From the NCBI RefSeq assembly GCF_007625205.1, contig NZ_VMNI01000007.1, positions 372,001 through 436,000 of the forward strand: a DNA stretch of 64,000 nt, in the 5' to 3' direction. The position numbers and the translations under genes are program-made. Below are positions 8,903 through 18,445 of this stretch, one piece after another. Source of the stretch: Denitromonas ohlonensis. GTDB taxonomy: Bacteria; Pseudomonadota; Gammaproteobacteria; Burkholderiales; Rhodocyclaceae. The notes under the pieces are model-generated. The model was not told the DNA's origin and searched no databases. It was given only the letters and a program-made list of their open reading frames with translations. The stretch's first letter is position 1; every line of letters starts with the position of its first letter.

Positions 8903-10708
8903 ATGGCCTTGGGAGCGTGGGCTCAGCGCGTCGACGAAACGCTGACGCGATTCGGCAGACGACCTGAGTACCTCCTGCAGATGCTGATCGCACTGCAGGA
9001 ACATGAAAACTGGTTGCCACCGGAGGCGCTCACCACCCTGGCCGCGGCCCTGGATCTGCCGCGCGCCCGCGTGGAGGGGGTTGTCGGCTTTTACAGCTTT
9101 CTGCATGCCGAGCCCGTCGGACAGTACCGTTTGCTGTTCTCCGACAACATCATCGATCGCATGTGCGGCAGCGAGGCCTTGATGGCGCGGCTGTGCCATA
9201 GCCTGTGGCTGGCGCCGGGGCAGGTGTCCGAAGATGGATTGGTCAGTGTCGATGTCACCTCGTGCACCGGCCTGGGCGATCAGGGACCGGCGATGCTGGT
9301 CAATGGCCGCGCGATCGCCGCACTGAACGAAGACCGCATCGACATCATTTGCGAACTCATCCGTCAGAAGCTTGCCCTCGACGCCTGGCCCGTCGAGCTG
9401 TTCCAGTTCGAAAAAAATATTCACCAGCGCGATGCGTTGCTGTCCTGTACGGCACTGCCGGGCGATGCCTTGCGGGCGGCTATCGCGGTGGGGCGTGACG
9501 CGTGGTTGAGTCAGATGCAGGCCTCGCGTTTGCGTGGGCGCGGTGGGGCGGGTTTTACCACCGCCGTTAAATGGCTCGCCTGCCGCAATGCCCCGGCGAC
9601 GGAAAAGATTGTGGTATGCAACGCCGATGAAGGCGAGCCCGGCACCTTCAAGGATCGTGTGTTGCTCGATGCGCATGCCGATCTCGTGTTCGAAGGCATG
9701 ACGCTGGCGGCGTGGGCCGTGGGCGCTCGGCGCGGCTTTCTGTACTTGCGTGGCGAATATCTCAATCTGCGCCCGGCGCTTGAAGCCACACTCGCCCGGC
9801 GACGTGCTGAGGGTTGGCTGGGTGCGTCAATTGGCGGCGTGGCCGGATTCGACTTCGATATCGAAATTCACCTCGGCGCGGGTGCCTATGTTTGCGGCGA
9901 AGAAACCGCCTTGCTCGAATCGCTCGAAGGCAAGCGGGGCACGCCGCGGATCCGCCCGCCGTTCCCGGTCACGCACGGCTATCTTGGCCTGCCGACCGTG
10001 GTGAACAACGTCGAGACGCTGGCCAAATGCTGCCTGATCGCGCTGCACGGCGGTGCCGCGTTTGCGGCCACCGGCACGGCGCAATCGGCGGGCACCAAGC
10101 TGCTGTCGGTGTCGGGCGATTGCGCGCGGCCGGGCATCTACGAATTCCCCTTTGGTGTCACGGTGCGGCAGGTGCTCGACGCCTGCGGCGCGAGCGATAC
10201 GCTGGCGGTGCAGGTGGGCGGCGCGGCTGGCATCACGCTGGCACCCTACGAGTTCGGTCGCCGTGTGGCCTTTGAAGATGTACCCACTGCCGGTGCCTTC
10301 ATGGTATTCAACGACACCCGCGACATGTTCGAGGTGGCGCACAACTTCGTGCGCTTCTTTGCGCATGAGTCCTGTGGCTTTTGTACGCCGTGCCGGGTGG
10401 GCACGTCCTTGCTCGCGGGCACGCTGGACAAGCTCGCTGAGGGCAAGGGCAGCCCGGCCGACCTGCTCGAAATTGAAGACCTCGACCGCTTGCTCAAGCA
10501 GGCCAGCCACTGCGGCCTGGGCAGCGCGGCGCCCAATCCGGTGATCGACGGCTTGCAGAAGTTTCGGCCGGCGTATGAGCGCCATCTGATGCATGCTGAC
10601 TTTTCGCCTGCGTTTGATCTCGATGGTGCGCTGCGCCGCGCGCGGCAGATTACTGGTCGCGATGACGCCGGCGCGCATTTGCCGCAACAACCGGAGGCGA
10701 GCCGATGA
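8903..10708 (+). CDS. hoxF: NAD-reducing hydrogenase diaphorase subunit HoxF
   Basis: This 601-residue protein is a NuoE-NuoF fusion, the FMN- and NAD(H)-binding diaphorase subunit of the cytoplasmic bidirectional NiFe hydrogenase. The NuoF part shows RGRGGAGFTT (NADH/FMN loop), NADEGEPGTFKDR, GAGAYVCGEETALLESLEG, and the [4Fe-4S] motif ESCGFCTPCRVG with a later Cys. In the N-terminal NuoE-like part (residues ~1-150) the usual [2Fe-2S] ligand pattern is broken: Cys is found at 88, 98 and 121, but the last ligand position (125) is Gly. A GAGG lies 8 bp before the ATG. First gene of hoxFUYHW; its stop overlaps the hoxU start by 4 bp. Confidence 0.95.
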   Translation: MALGAWAQRVDETLTRFGRRPEYLLQMLIALQEHENWLPPEALTTLAAALDLPRARVEGVVGFYSFLHAEPVGQYRLLFSDNIIDRMCGSEALMARLCHSLWLAPGQVSEDGLVSVDVTSCTGLGDQGPAMLVNGRAIAALNEDRIDIICELIRQKLALDAWPVELFQFEKNIHQRDALLSCTALPGDALRAAIAVGRDAWLSQMQASRLRGRGGAGFTTAVKWLACRNAPATEKIVVCNADEGEPGTFKDRVLLDAHADLVFEGMTLAAWAVGARRGFLYLRGEYLNLRPALEATLARRRAEGWLGASIGGVAGFDFDIEIHLGAGAYVCGEETALLESLEGKRGTPRIRPPFPVTHGYLGLPTVVNNVETLAKCCLIALHGGAAFAATGTAQSAGTKLLSVSGDCARPGIYEFPFGVTVRQVLDACGASDTLAVQVGGAAGITLAPYEFGRRVAFEDVPTAGAFMVFNDTRDMFEVAHNFVRFFAHESCGFCTPCRVGTSLLAGTLDKLAEGKGSPADLLEIEDLDRLLKQASHCGLGSAAPNPVIDGLQKFRPAYERHLMHADFSPAFDLDGALRRARQITGRDDAGAHLPQQPEASR

Positions 10709-11421
10709 GCCGGTCGACCTTTCTGCTGGACGGCCAGAGCGTGCCTTTCGACGACGGCCAGATGATTCTCGAAGCCGCACGGGCGGCGGGGCGCTACATC
10801 CCGCACCTGTGCTGGCACCCGGACTTTCCGCCGCATGGCAGCTGCAAGCTGTGCGTGGTCAAGGTGGCCGGCCGGCATGTGTCGGCCTGTGCCACGCCAG
10901 CGCGCGCCGGGGCGGAAGTTGAAAGCGATACGCCGGAAATCAATACCGAGCGGCGCACCTTGCTGCAGATGCTGTTTGTCGAAGGCAATCATTTCTGCCC
11001 GGCCTGCGAAAAGAGCGGCGACTGCCAGCTCCAGGCCATGGCTTACGATCTGGAAATGACCACGCCGCGCTTTCGTCATTTCTTTCCGGATCGGCCGGTC
11101 GACGCCTCGCACCCGGAGGTCTTGCTCGACTTCAATCGCTGCATCTATTGCGAGCTGTGCGTGCGCGCCTCGCGCGAGCAGGACGGCAAAGCGGTGTTTG
11201 CGCTGACCGGACGGGGGATCAACAAGAAGCTCGCGGTCAATGCCGAATCGGGGCGCCTGGCCGATACCGACTTTGCGGCCGATGACAAGGCCGCCCGCAT
11301 TTGCCCGGTGGGCGTCATTCTCAAGAAGCGGGTGGGGTTTGCCGTGCCGATCGGCGAACGCACCTACGACCGCGCGCCGCTGCACGAGGTGGCTTTGCCG
11401 AAGCCGGAGGGCGACACATGA
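10705..11421 (+). CDS. hoxU: NAD-reducing hydrogenase diaphorase subunit HoxU
   Basis: This 238-residue iron-sulfur subunit carries electrons between the HoxY small subunit and the HoxF flavin. It is related to the N-terminus of NuoG. A plant-type [2Fe-2S] motif uses Cys 36, 47, 50 and 62. A His/Cys-ligated [4Fe-4S] motif follows (HFCPACEKSGDC, residues 96-107), then ligands at Cys 146, 149, 152 and 200 for another cluster. Length matches characterised HoxU proteins. The start overlaps the hoxF stop (ATGA), indicating translational coupling. Confidence 0.95.
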   Translation: MSRSTFLLDGQSVPFDDGQMILEAARAAGRYIPHLCWHPDFPPHGSCKLCVVKVAGRHVSACATPARAGAEVESDTPEINTERRTLLQMLFVEGNHFCPACEKSGDCQLQAMAYDLEMTTPRFRHFFPDRPVDASHPEVLLDFNRCIYCELCVRASREQDGKAVFALTGRGINKKLAVNAESGRLADTDFAADDKAARICPVGVILKKRVGFAVPIGERTYDRAPLHEVALPKPEGDT

Positions 11422-11500
11422 GCGCGCTCGCCCGGCCGCCCGAAAGGCGCGCGAACCTCCCCTGGGGAGGATGTCGCGTCAGCGGAAGGAGGCCTGTCCT

Positions 11501-12046
11501 GTGAGTCCCTCGCGCAAACTCCGTGTAGCCACGGTGTCGCTGGCCGGCTGTTTTGGCTGCCACATGTCGCTGCTCGACATCGACGAGCATGTGTTCGCGC
11601 TGCTCGACAAGGTCGAGCTCGACCGCTCGCCGCTCACCGATCTCAAGACCTGCGGCCCCTGTGATATCGGTCTGGTCGAAGGCGGGGTGTGCAACTCGGA
11701 GAATGTGCACGTGCTGCGCGAGTTCCGGGCGCAGTGCAAAACCCTGGTCGCCATGGGCGCTTGCGCGATCAATGGCGGCCTGCCAGCGCAGCGCAACCAC
11801 CTGGATGTCGGTCAGTGTTTGAGTGCGGTGTTTCAGTCCCGCCCCGGCATGGACACCGCCGAGGTGCCCGATGATCCCGAGTTGCCGCTGCCGCTGGACA
11901 AGGTGCATCCGATTCACGAGGTGGTGCGGGTCGATTACTTTCTGCCCGGCTGCCCGCCTTCGGGGGAAGCCATCTGGCAGTTCATCTCCGATCTGCTGGC
12001 CGGACGCACCCCGCGGGTGAGCTATCCGCTGCTGCATTTTGATTGA
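11501..12046 (+). CDS. hoxY: NiFe hydrogenase small subunit HoxY
   Basis: This 181-residue small subunit holds the proximal [4Fe-4S] cluster next to the NiFe site. Ligands are seen in AGCFGCHMS (Cys 17 and 20), in GACAINGG and in PGCPPSGE. I chose GTG 11501 because a strong GGAAGGAGG ends 8 bp upstream and the protein then begins just before the conserved [10 protein letters not shown]. An in-frame ATG at 11471 has its purine run too close. The 79-bp gap after hoxU is the only real gap inside the operon. There is no signal peptide, consistent with a soluble cytoplasmic enzyme. Confidence 0.93.
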   Translation: MSPSRKLRVATVSLAGCFGCHMSLLDIDEHVFALLDKVELDRSPLTDLKTCGPCDIGLVEGGVCNSENVHVLREFRAQCKTLVAMGACAINGGLPAQRNHLDVGQCLSAVFQSRPGMDTAEVPDDPELPLPLDKVHPIHEVVRVDYFLPGCPPSGEAIWQFISDLLAGRTPRVSYPLLHFD

Positions 12047-12048
12047 GA

Positions 12049-13521
12049 ATGCCGATGTCGTCTGATCTCGAAACCGCTGCCAATCGCGACATTCTGCGCC
12101 GGGTCGCCATTGATCCCATCTCTCGGGTCGAAGGCCACGGCAAGGTCACACTATTGCTCGACGAGGCCGGTAAGGTGCACGAAGCGCGGCTGCATATTGT
12201 CGAATTTCGTGGCTTTGAAGCCTTCATCGAAGGCCGGCCGTACTGGGAGATTCCGGTCATCGTGCAGCGCCTGTGCGGCATCTGTCCGGTCAGCCATCAC
12301 CTGGCGGCCGCCAAGGCGCTCGACTACGTGGTCGGCGCCGTGCCGGTCACGGCCACCGCCGACAAGATGCGCCGGCTGATGCATTACGGTCAGATCCTGC
12401 AAAGTCATGCGCTGCACTTTTTCCATCTGGCCTCGCCCGATCTGCTGTTCGGTTTCGATGCCCCGGCCGCTCAGCGCAATATCGCCGGGGTGATCGCGGC
12501 GCATCCCGACATCGCCCGCCAGGGCGTGGGCTTGCGTCGTTTCGGCCAGCAGGTGATCGCGGCGACGGCGGGCAAACGCATTCACGGCACGGCGGCGGTG
12601 CCGGGCGGCATCAATCGGCATCTGTCCGCGACTGATCGAGACGCGCTAACGGCCGAGGCCGACACCATGGTGGCGTGGTCACAAGCCGCCGTGGCTTTGG
12701 TTCGCCGTCTGCATGAGGCCGATCCGGCGCTGTATGACCGCTTTGGCTGCGTGCCCTCGTCGCTGATGAGTCTGGTGCGGGCCGATGGCGCGATGGAGCT
12801 TTACGACGGGCAGTTGCGCCTGCGCAGCGCCGATGGCGAGGTCTTGCGCGACGCGGTGCCGAGCCACGACTACATGGACTTCATCACGGAAGCGGTCAAG
12901 CCGTGGAGCTACATGAAGTTTCCGTATGTGACCGATCTCGGGCCTGAAGCGGGCTGGTACAAGGTGGGCCCGCTGGCGCGGGTGCAGAATTGTGATTTCA
13001 TCCCGACACCGCTGGCCGAGGCCGAGCGACGGGCCTTCCGCGCCTACAGCGGCGGCGCGATCCAGCATGCGTCGCTGGCCTACCACTGGGCGCGCATGAT
13101 CGAAATGCTGCATGCGGCGGAGGTGATCCGAGATCTGCTGCCCGACCCGGATCTGACCGGTGGCGAGCGCATGGCGGCGGGACCGCGTGCGGCCTCGGGC
13201 GTGGGCGTGATCGAAGCGCCGCGGGGTACCTTGATTCATCACTACTGGGTTGGCGACGACGACCTGGTGCGCTGGTGCAATCTGATCGTCTCGACCACCC
13301 ACAACAACGAAGCGATGAACCGCGCAGTGCGCGAAGTGGCGCGGCGCGAGCTCAGCGGCCAGACACTCACCGAAGGCTTGCTCAACCACATCGAAGTGGC
13401 GATCCGGGCCTACGACCCCTGCCTGTCTTGCGCAACCCATGCGCTCGGCAAGATGCCGCTGGAGGTTCGCCTGCTCGATGCCGATGGCGCCAGCGTGGAC
13501 CAGAAGGTGCGAAACGGGTGA
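12049..13521 (+). CDS. hoxH: NiFe hydrogenase large subunit HoxH
   Basis: This 490-residue catalytic subunit binds the NiFe(CN)2CO centre through two cysteine pairs, [10 protein letters not shown] near residue 76 and DPCLSCATH near the C-terminus. The 26 residues after that last His (ALGKMPLE...) are the tail expected to be removed by the HoxW protease once nickel is in place. Two ATGs two codons apart (12049, 12055) lie right at the hoxY stop; I used the first. The group is the bidirectional NAD-linked (3d) type, judged from its partners HoxF and HoxU. Confidence 0.96.
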   Translation: MPMSSDLETAANRDILRRVAIDPISRVEGHGKVTLLLDEAGKVHEARLHIVEFRGFEAFIEGRPYWEIPVIVQRLCGICPVSHHLAAAKALDYVVGAVPVTATADKMRRLMHYGQILQSHALHFFHLASPDLLFGFDAPAAQRNIAGVIAAHPDIARQGVGLRRFGQQVIAATAGKRIHGTAAVPGGINRHLSATDRDALTAEADTMVAWSQAAVALVRRLHEADPALYDRFGCVPSSLMSLVRADGAMELYDGQLRLRSADGEVLRDAVPSHDYMDFITEAVKPWSYMKFPYVTDLGPEAGWYKVGPLARVQNCDFIPTPLAEAERRAFRAYSGGAIQHASLAYHWARMIEMLHAAEVIRDLLPDPDLTGGERMAAGPRAASGVGVIEAPRGTLIHHYWVGDDDLVRWCNLIVSTTHNNEAMNRAVREVARRELSGQTLTEGLLNHIEVAIRAYDPCLSCATHALGKMPLEVRLLDADGASVDQKVRNG

Positions 13522-13970
13522 GCCGGATCGTGGTGCTCGCCGCCGGTAACGATGCCCGCGGTGATGACGGCATCGGGCCGTCTCTGGCGGCTCGCCTGAG
13601 CGCGCTCGAACTCCCCGGCGTGACGGTGATTGATGCCTTTCAGTTTCAGGTTGAAAACGCGCTGGATCTGGACGGCGCCGACGCCGCGCTGTTCATCGAC
13701 GCGCATCTCAGTCAGACCGAAGAGATCGTGCTCGCACCCGTTGCGCCCGCGGCGGCGGTGGCGGTGCAGTCACATGCCTTGTCTCCCGCTGAAGTGCTGC
13801 GCGTGCGCGAGCAGATTGGCGCGGCGCTTCCGCCAAGCTGGCTGCTGAGTGTGCGGGGAGAGGACTTCAGCCTGGGCGCCGCGCTCAGTGCGGCAGGGGC
13901 GCAACGGCTTGAGGCGGCGTGGGGTGCTCTGCGCGGCTGGCTGGCCGAGCGGCTTAGTGGCGTGAATTAG
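13518..13970 (+). CDS. hoxW: hydrogenase maturation protease HoxW
   Basis: This 150-residue endopeptidase is expected to cleave the C-terminal tail of HoxH after nickel insertion. It begins IVVLAAGNDARGDDGIGP, the GNxxRGDDGxG signature of the family, whose Asp helps recognise nickel, and has a second acidic site in FIDAHLSQ. The start is a GTG whose GTGA overlaps the hoxH stop, so it is coupled. Its last 4 bp overlap the end of the convergent HDOD gene. No hypA-F genes are in the window, so metal-centre assembly must be encoded elsewhere. Confidence 0.9.
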   Translation: MSRIVVLAAGNDARGDDGIGPSLAARLSALELPGVTVIDAFQFQVENALDLDGADAALFIDAHLSQTEEIVLAPVAPAAAVAVQSHALSPAEVLRVREQIGAALPPSWLLSVRGEDFSLGAALSAAGAQRLEAAWGALRGWLAERLSGVN

Positions 13971-14815
13971 TGGCGTGAAAAGAACAGTGCGGTGACCGCG
14001 GCGAGATTGAGCTCGGCCTCTTCGCGGATCTCGCCCATCAGGTTGGGCGCCAGGTCGAGGTGGGTCCAGATGGCGGAGTCGACGCGGGTGGCAGCGTCTT
14101 CGCTCGACAATCCGCGCCGGTCGGCGTCGGCGACGCGGTTGGCCAGCGACAGAATGGCGGCTTCAAAATTGTGGGCGCCTGCGGTACAGGGCGTGTGCTG
14201 ACCGCCTACCGCCGAGGCAAAGCCCAGCGGCAGTTGCCAGCTGTCGAGCAGCGCGCAGCCGACTTCGGCGTAATCGGCACCGATCAGGCGGCGTTCGATG
14301 GTGTGCAGCGGCTGCTCGGTGGCATCGGCCTCGTTTTGCGCGCGCTCGGCCAACTCCGGTACGGTGAGATACATCACCAGATGCCCCATGTCCGCGAGCA
14401 AGCCGATGACAAACATGCGTTCGGCGTCGAGCAGCGAGCAGTGGCGGGCAATCACCCGCGCGGCCAGACCACGCAACACACTGAGCCGCCAGAACATGCG
14501 CATGTTCATGCGTTCGGCGTGGACGCCGTCGAAGGCTTCGCTGACCGCCGTGGCCAGCACCAGATCATGAACCTGCTGCATGCCGAGCAACTGGACGGCG
14601 CGCATGACGCTGTCGATCTGACCTGAAAAACCGTACAGCGGACTGTTGACGACTTGCAGGATGCGCCCGGTGATCACCCCGTCGTGGGTGACCAGGCGCG
14701 CGACCTCGTTGAGCGAGCCTTCGGGCGATTCGAGTTCGGCGCGAATACGGTGATAGACCGCCGGCAAACTCTTGAGGCGATCCACCGAAGCGACGATTTC
14801 CAGGGCACTGTGCAT
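13967..14815 (-). CDS. HDOD domain signalling protein
   Basis: This 282-residue protein is nearly all HDOD domain (about residues 12-210), a relative of HD phosphohydrolases that lacks most catalytic residues and usually works in signalling and stress regulation. Recognisable parts are LPAVYHRI, VARLVTHDGVITGRILQVVNSPLYG and the later FVIGLLADMGHLVM. It converges on hoxW with a 4-bp overlap of the two stops. No output domain is attached. Its target is unknown. Confidence 0.85.
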   Translation of the reverse strand: MHSALEIVASVDRLKSLPAVYHRIRAELESPEGSLNEVARLVTHDGVITGRILQVVNSPLYGFSGQIDSVMRAVQLLGMQQVHDLVLATAVSEAFDGVHAERMNMRMFWRLSVLRGLAARVIARHCSLLDAERMFVIGLLADMGHLVMYLTVPELAERAQNEADATEQPLHTIERRLIGADYAEVGCALLDSWQLPLGFASAVGGQHTPCTAGAHNFEAAILSLANRVADADRRGLSSEDAATRVDSAIWTHLDLAPNLMGEIREEAELNLAAVTALFFSRH

Positions 14816-14871
14816 GGGGGGTCTTGTAAGGCAGGTCTTGCCTATTCTATCGGTTCGCGGCGAGGCGATCT

Positions 14872-15792
14872 TTAGCCGTCACCGCGCTTTCGCTTGAAAA
14901 CAATGGGCTCGGTGCGTGGCACCTCAGGTTGAAGCGTGGCATGTTCGATCCCGAATTGCGAGGCCAGGGCGGTTTGCAGGCGGGGCAGGACGGCAGGCCA
15001 GTCGGTGAGCGAGGTGATCACCACATGCGCTGAAAGCGCCACCCGGCCGGCGCCCAGGCTCCAGATATGCAGGTCATGCACCGACACAATGCCATCGACC
15101 GCCGCCATGCTTCGCCCCACCTCGGGCAGCGAGAGCGACTCGGGCACGCCTTCGAGCAGGGTGGTGAACACCTGTCGCAGCAGGCTCAGCGTGGAGGCGA
15201 GGATCAGCCCGCAGATCAGCACCGACAGGAGCGGATCGATCGGCATCCAGCCGGTAAATTGAATGATGAGGCCGGCGGCCAGCGCGGCGACCGATCCGAG
15301 CAGGTCGCCCATCACATGCAGGAGCGCCGCACGGGTGTTCAGGTCGTTGCCGCCGCGGCTGAGCAGCCAGGCCGCGGCGATGTTGATGATCAGGCCGATC
15401 AGTGCGACAACGGTGACGGTGCCGCCGGCCACCGTTTGCGGGGTCAGCAGGCGCTCCACCGCATGCCAGACGATGGCCGCCACCACGGCGATCATCAGCA
15501 GGCCATTGATCAGCGCCGCCAGCGCTTCCATGCGCCCCAGGCCGTAGCTCAGGCGCTGGCTGGGCGGGCGTTGTGCCAGACGTGCGGCGACGGCCGCCAG
15601 GCCCAACGCGAAGCTGTCGGTCAGCATGTGGCCGGCGTCGCCCAGCAGCGCGAGTGAGCTCGCCCACCAGCCGGCAAGTGCTTCGACAAACGAGAAGCCG
15701 AGCGTCAGCCCGAGCGCGAGCAGCAGGGCCGCGCTGCTGGCGGCCTGGCCGTGATGGTGCCCGTGAGTGTGGCCGTGGCCGTGATCGTGCAT
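14872..15792 (-). CDS. cation diffusion facilitator (CDF) metal exporter
   Basis: This 306-residue inner-membrane exporter has a His-rich N-terminus (HDHGHGHTHGHHHG), six predicted helices and a cytoplasmic C-terminal domain. The metal-transport site is visible as GDAGHMLTD in helix 2 and HVMGDLLGS in helix 5, the paired His/Asp arrangement found in zinc-type CDF proteins. Members of this family expel Zn, Co, Cd or Ni in exchange for protons. It lies one gene from the hydrogenase operon, so a role in Ni or Co balance is possible but only inferred. Confidence 0.9.
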   Translation of the reverse strand: MHDHGHGHTHGHHHGQAASSAALLLALGLTLGFSFVEALAGWWASSLALLGDAGHMLTDSFALGLAAVAARLAQRPPSQRLSYGLGRMEALAALINGLLMIAVVAAIVWHAVERLLTPQTVAGGTVTVVALIGLIINIAAAWLLSRGGNDLNTRAALLHVMGDLLGSVAALAAGLIIQFTGWMPIDPLLSVLICGLILASTLSLLRQVFTTLLEGVPESLSLPEVGRSMAAVDGIVSVHDLHIWSLGAGRVALSAHVVITSLTDWPAVLPRLQTALASQFGIEHATLQPEVPRTEPIVFKRKRGDG

Positions 15793-15893
15793 GGTCGGAG
15801 GCGATTGGCCGAAAAAGGCGCGCGTGTGTGTTGGATCGATGGATTGTCAGGGATTCGCCCGCTGTCGACAAGCCGACGCGGCGACGGTGAGGA

Positions 15894-17492
15894 TTACGTG
15901 TCGCCGCGGGAGAGCGGAATGATCTCGACGCCCGAGAGCTTTTCAAGTGGCACCCCGGTTTTGAGGGTGAGTTGCTGGCCGTGTTGCTGAAGCGTGATGC
16001 GGGTGCCCGGCGGAACTTCGCCGATTGGCGCCAGCAGCCCCGGTCGGGCGCCCAGGGACGGCATTTTGGGCAGCAGGAGCACCGGCACATGCGGGCGCAG
16101 CTGGAGCCCGCTGGCGGGTAGGATGACATGCGTGGGGATGCTGGAAGCGGAGAGGATTTCGAGCCCGATGTCGAATTCGTTTTCCTTGCGGCTAACCATG
16201 CGGCGGGTAACGCCGATCAGCACCGACGCGCGTTCATGGGGGCGTAGCGCAATGATTTCGCCCACCTGCACGTATTGCGCCTGACCGCGCAGATAGCGCA
16301 AGCCGAAGCCGCCGGGGCTCTCGTCGAGAATGCCCCATTCGCTGGTTCGGTCTGCCAGATTGGCGAGCGCGCCGGAAAGCTGCGGCTCACCGCTACGGCG
16401 GTGCAGCGCCGTGCCGGCGACGAAGGGGCGAATGGCGGCAAAACCGGCGACCAGATCCGCCCGTGGCAGAAATCGGGTTCGACCATGGCTGCGCGAGCGC
16501 GGGTTGGCCCAGTGGTCGTGGAGCGTTTCGAGCATGGCCACATAGCGCTGCTGACGCGCGGCAATCGGCAGGCCGAGTCGCGCGGGTACGACGCCCAGGC
16601 GCAGGCCGTCGATCTGGCCTTGCAGTTTGGCGAGCATTTCACGGCAGTCGAGCAGGCATTGCGTGCGCTGCAGCGGCGCCCGGTAGCGGGTCAAGGCGAT
16701 CGGTGGATGGGTGCCGTCGGTGAGCACATACAGCCCTTGCGCCTGCGCCTGCAGCGCTTCGGCGTCGTCGCCGGCGAGCATGAAACGCGTATGGCGCACA
16801 TGGCGCTGCAAGTAGAAGCGCACACGGTCGAGATCGCCCAGCGCGATGGCGGTCGGGTCGGCCGCCGACAGCAGGATCGCTTGAGCGTAGTGATCGGCAG
16901 TGGACAGCGCGAGGCCACCGGTGTTGGGGCGTTCGTTGGCGAAGCCGTGTTGTAGGGCGAGTTTGTGGAAGGCGTACAGGTGCCGCCAACTTGAGGAGTT
17001 ACCGATGGCGTAGGCGCGGTGCGTGAGCGAGAGCCGGTGCGCGGCCAGCAGCGTGCCGCGCTCGATGGCGATGCGCAGTGGCCGGGTGACGGTAAATCGA
17101 ATCCAGCGCCTGGATAGCTGTTCCGCGAGATCGAGATACGCCTGTGCGAGCAGCTTGAGGACGCCCAGGGTAGCGATGAGCGGGTTGTGGATGCGCCGCG
17201 ACAGGGGCAGCGACGCCATGTTCAGCTGCGCTTCGATTTCACTGCTCAGGCGCAAGGCGGCGTCGTCGACCAGTTCAAGCATCTTGAGCCGGACGCGGAC
17301 CTTGGTGTCGGCGTCGAGCAGGGCCTTGAGCCGCGTGCCGAGCATGCGCGCGCGTGTCAGGGGCAGGCGCGGCGGCAACTGACCGATCCAGTGCTCAAGC
17401 TCGGCCAGCGGGTCGGCATGGGCCGGCCCGCCATTGCGTGGCGGGGTCATCCACACACGGCCGTTCCACCGCAGGAAGGGGGGTATTTGCAT
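15894..17492 (-). CDS. uncharacterised 532-residue protein, possible PilZ-like C-terminal region
   Basis: I do not recognise this protein. It has no signal peptide or clear membrane segment. Residues 1-330 are Leu-, Arg- and Ala-rich and appear mostly helical. Residues ~335-470 look beta-rich, with EWGILDESPGGFGLRY, VGEIIALRP, SVLIGVTRRM and EFDIGLEIL in an order that recalls a PilZ barrel, although the usual RxxxR c-di-GMP motif is not clear. It stands alone on the minus strand between the CDF exporter and a divergent nuclease-like gene. Similar lone proteins occur, as far as I recall, in other Rhodocyclales. A c-di-GMP effector role is a guess. Confidence 0.6.
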   Translation of the reverse strand: MQIPPFLRWNGRVWMTPPRNGGPAHADPLAELEHWIGQLPPRLPLTRARMLGTRLKALLDADTKVRVRLKMLELVDDAALRLSSEIEAQLNMASLPLSRRIHNPLIATLGVLKLLAQAYLDLAEQLSRRWIRFTVTRPLRIAIERGTLLAAHRLSLTHRAYAIGNSSSWRHLYAFHKLALQHGFANERPNTGGLALSTADHYAQAILLSAADPTAIALGDLDRVRFYLQRHVRHTRFMLAGDDAEALQAQAQGLYVLTDGTHPPIALTRYRAPLQRTQCLLDCREMLAKLQGQIDGLRLGVVPARLGLPIAARQQRYVAMLETLHDHWANPRSRSHGRTRFLPRADLVAGFAAIRPFVAGTALHRRSGEPQLSGALANLADRTSEWGILDESPGGFGLRYLRGQAQYVQVGEIIALRPHERASVLIGVTRRMVSRKENEFDIGLEILSASSIPTHVILPASGLQLRPHVPVLLLPKMPSLGARPGLLAPIGEVPPGTRITLQQHGQQLTLKTGVPLEKLSGVEIIPLSRGDT

Positions 17493-17581
17493 CAGAAGGG
17501 CGTCAGCGGCAAGCTGGGCGGGTAGGGTATCTTGATTTCGATGAGCCGTGATTCTGTCATGGCCGCTGCGGGAAAAACGTG

Positions 17582-18445
17582 ATGCGCGTCATTAGTTGGA
17601 ACATCCAGTGGGGGCGGGGCGCTGATGGGGTGGTGAATCTGTCACGAATCATCGACAGAATCGGTGCGCTTGGCCCGGCCGACGTCATTTGTTTGCAGGA
17701 GGTCGCGACAGGCTTCGATGGCTTGCCTGGCGGCACGGGAGAGGACGGGTTGTCGGTTTTGTCGACTGCGTTTGACGAGTACGTCGCCATTCATGGACCG
17801 GCAGTCGATATGCCACGGGGCGATGGGCGGCGCCGCACGTTTGGCAATCTGCTGCTGTCTCGCTTGCCGGTGGCGGCGGTGTATCGTCATCTGCTCCCGT
17901 CTCCACCCGAGCGCGGTGTGCTGAGTATGTCGCGTGGCTGTATCGAAGCGGTGGTGATGAGCGCTCAGGGTGTGCCTGTCCGGGTGTTGACCACGCACCT
18001 TGAGTACTACGCCCCGGGCCAGCGTCTGGCGCAGGCGCGGTGGTTGCACGCGCGTCAGGCGGCGGTCGCAAGGCTTGCCGGTTTTCCGCCACTCGAACGT
18101 GAAAAGGCCGGGCCTTTTGCGCGGCCTGAGATGCCGGTGGCGGCGGTGTTGTGTGGGGATTTCAATTGTGAGCCCGATACACTCGACTGGCAGGCGATTG
18201 TCGATGTGCGCGACAGCGAATCACCCTGGTGCGACGCGTGGCGGCTTCGCCATGGCGATACCCCGCATCCGCCCAGCGTGGGCTTGCACGGGGCCGACTG
18301 GCCGGATCGGCCGTATTGCTGCGACTACGTGTTCGTGTCGCGACCGCTGGCCGCGGCGGTGAGCGACGTGTTTTACGACGCGGTCACCGACGCTTCGGAT
18401 CACCAGCCGGTCGTGATCGACCTGGATCTGTCACTGCTCGTTTAG
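17582..18445 (+). CDS. endonuclease/exonuclease/phosphatase (EEP) family hydrolase
   Basis: This 287-residue, probably cytoplasmic, metal-dependent hydrolase has the EEP landmarks in order: RVISWNIQWGR at the N-terminus, CLQEV, GDFNCEPD in the middle and SDHQPVVIDL at the end. These supply the Asn, Glu, Asp and His residues of the active site. The family includes DNA and RNA nucleases, lipid and sugar phosphatases, so the substrate cannot be told. I chose ATG 17582 over the GTG one codon upstream. Its stop lies inside the end of the convergent DUF2189 gene (15-bp overlap). Confidence 0.85.
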   Translation: MRVISWNIQWGRGADGVVNLSRIIDRIGALGPADVICLQEVATGFDGLPGGTGEDGLSVLSTAFDEYVAIHGPAVDMPRGDGRRRTFGNLLLSRLPVAAVYRHLLPSPPERGVLSMSRGCIEAVVMSAQGVPVRVLTTHLEYYAPGQRLAQARWLHARQAAVARLAGFPPLEREKAGPFARPEMPVAAVLCGDFNCEPDTLDWQAIVDVRDSESPWCDAWRLRHGDTPHPPSVGLHGADWPDRPYCCDYVFVSRPLAAAVSDVFYDAVTDASDHQPVVIDLDLSLLV

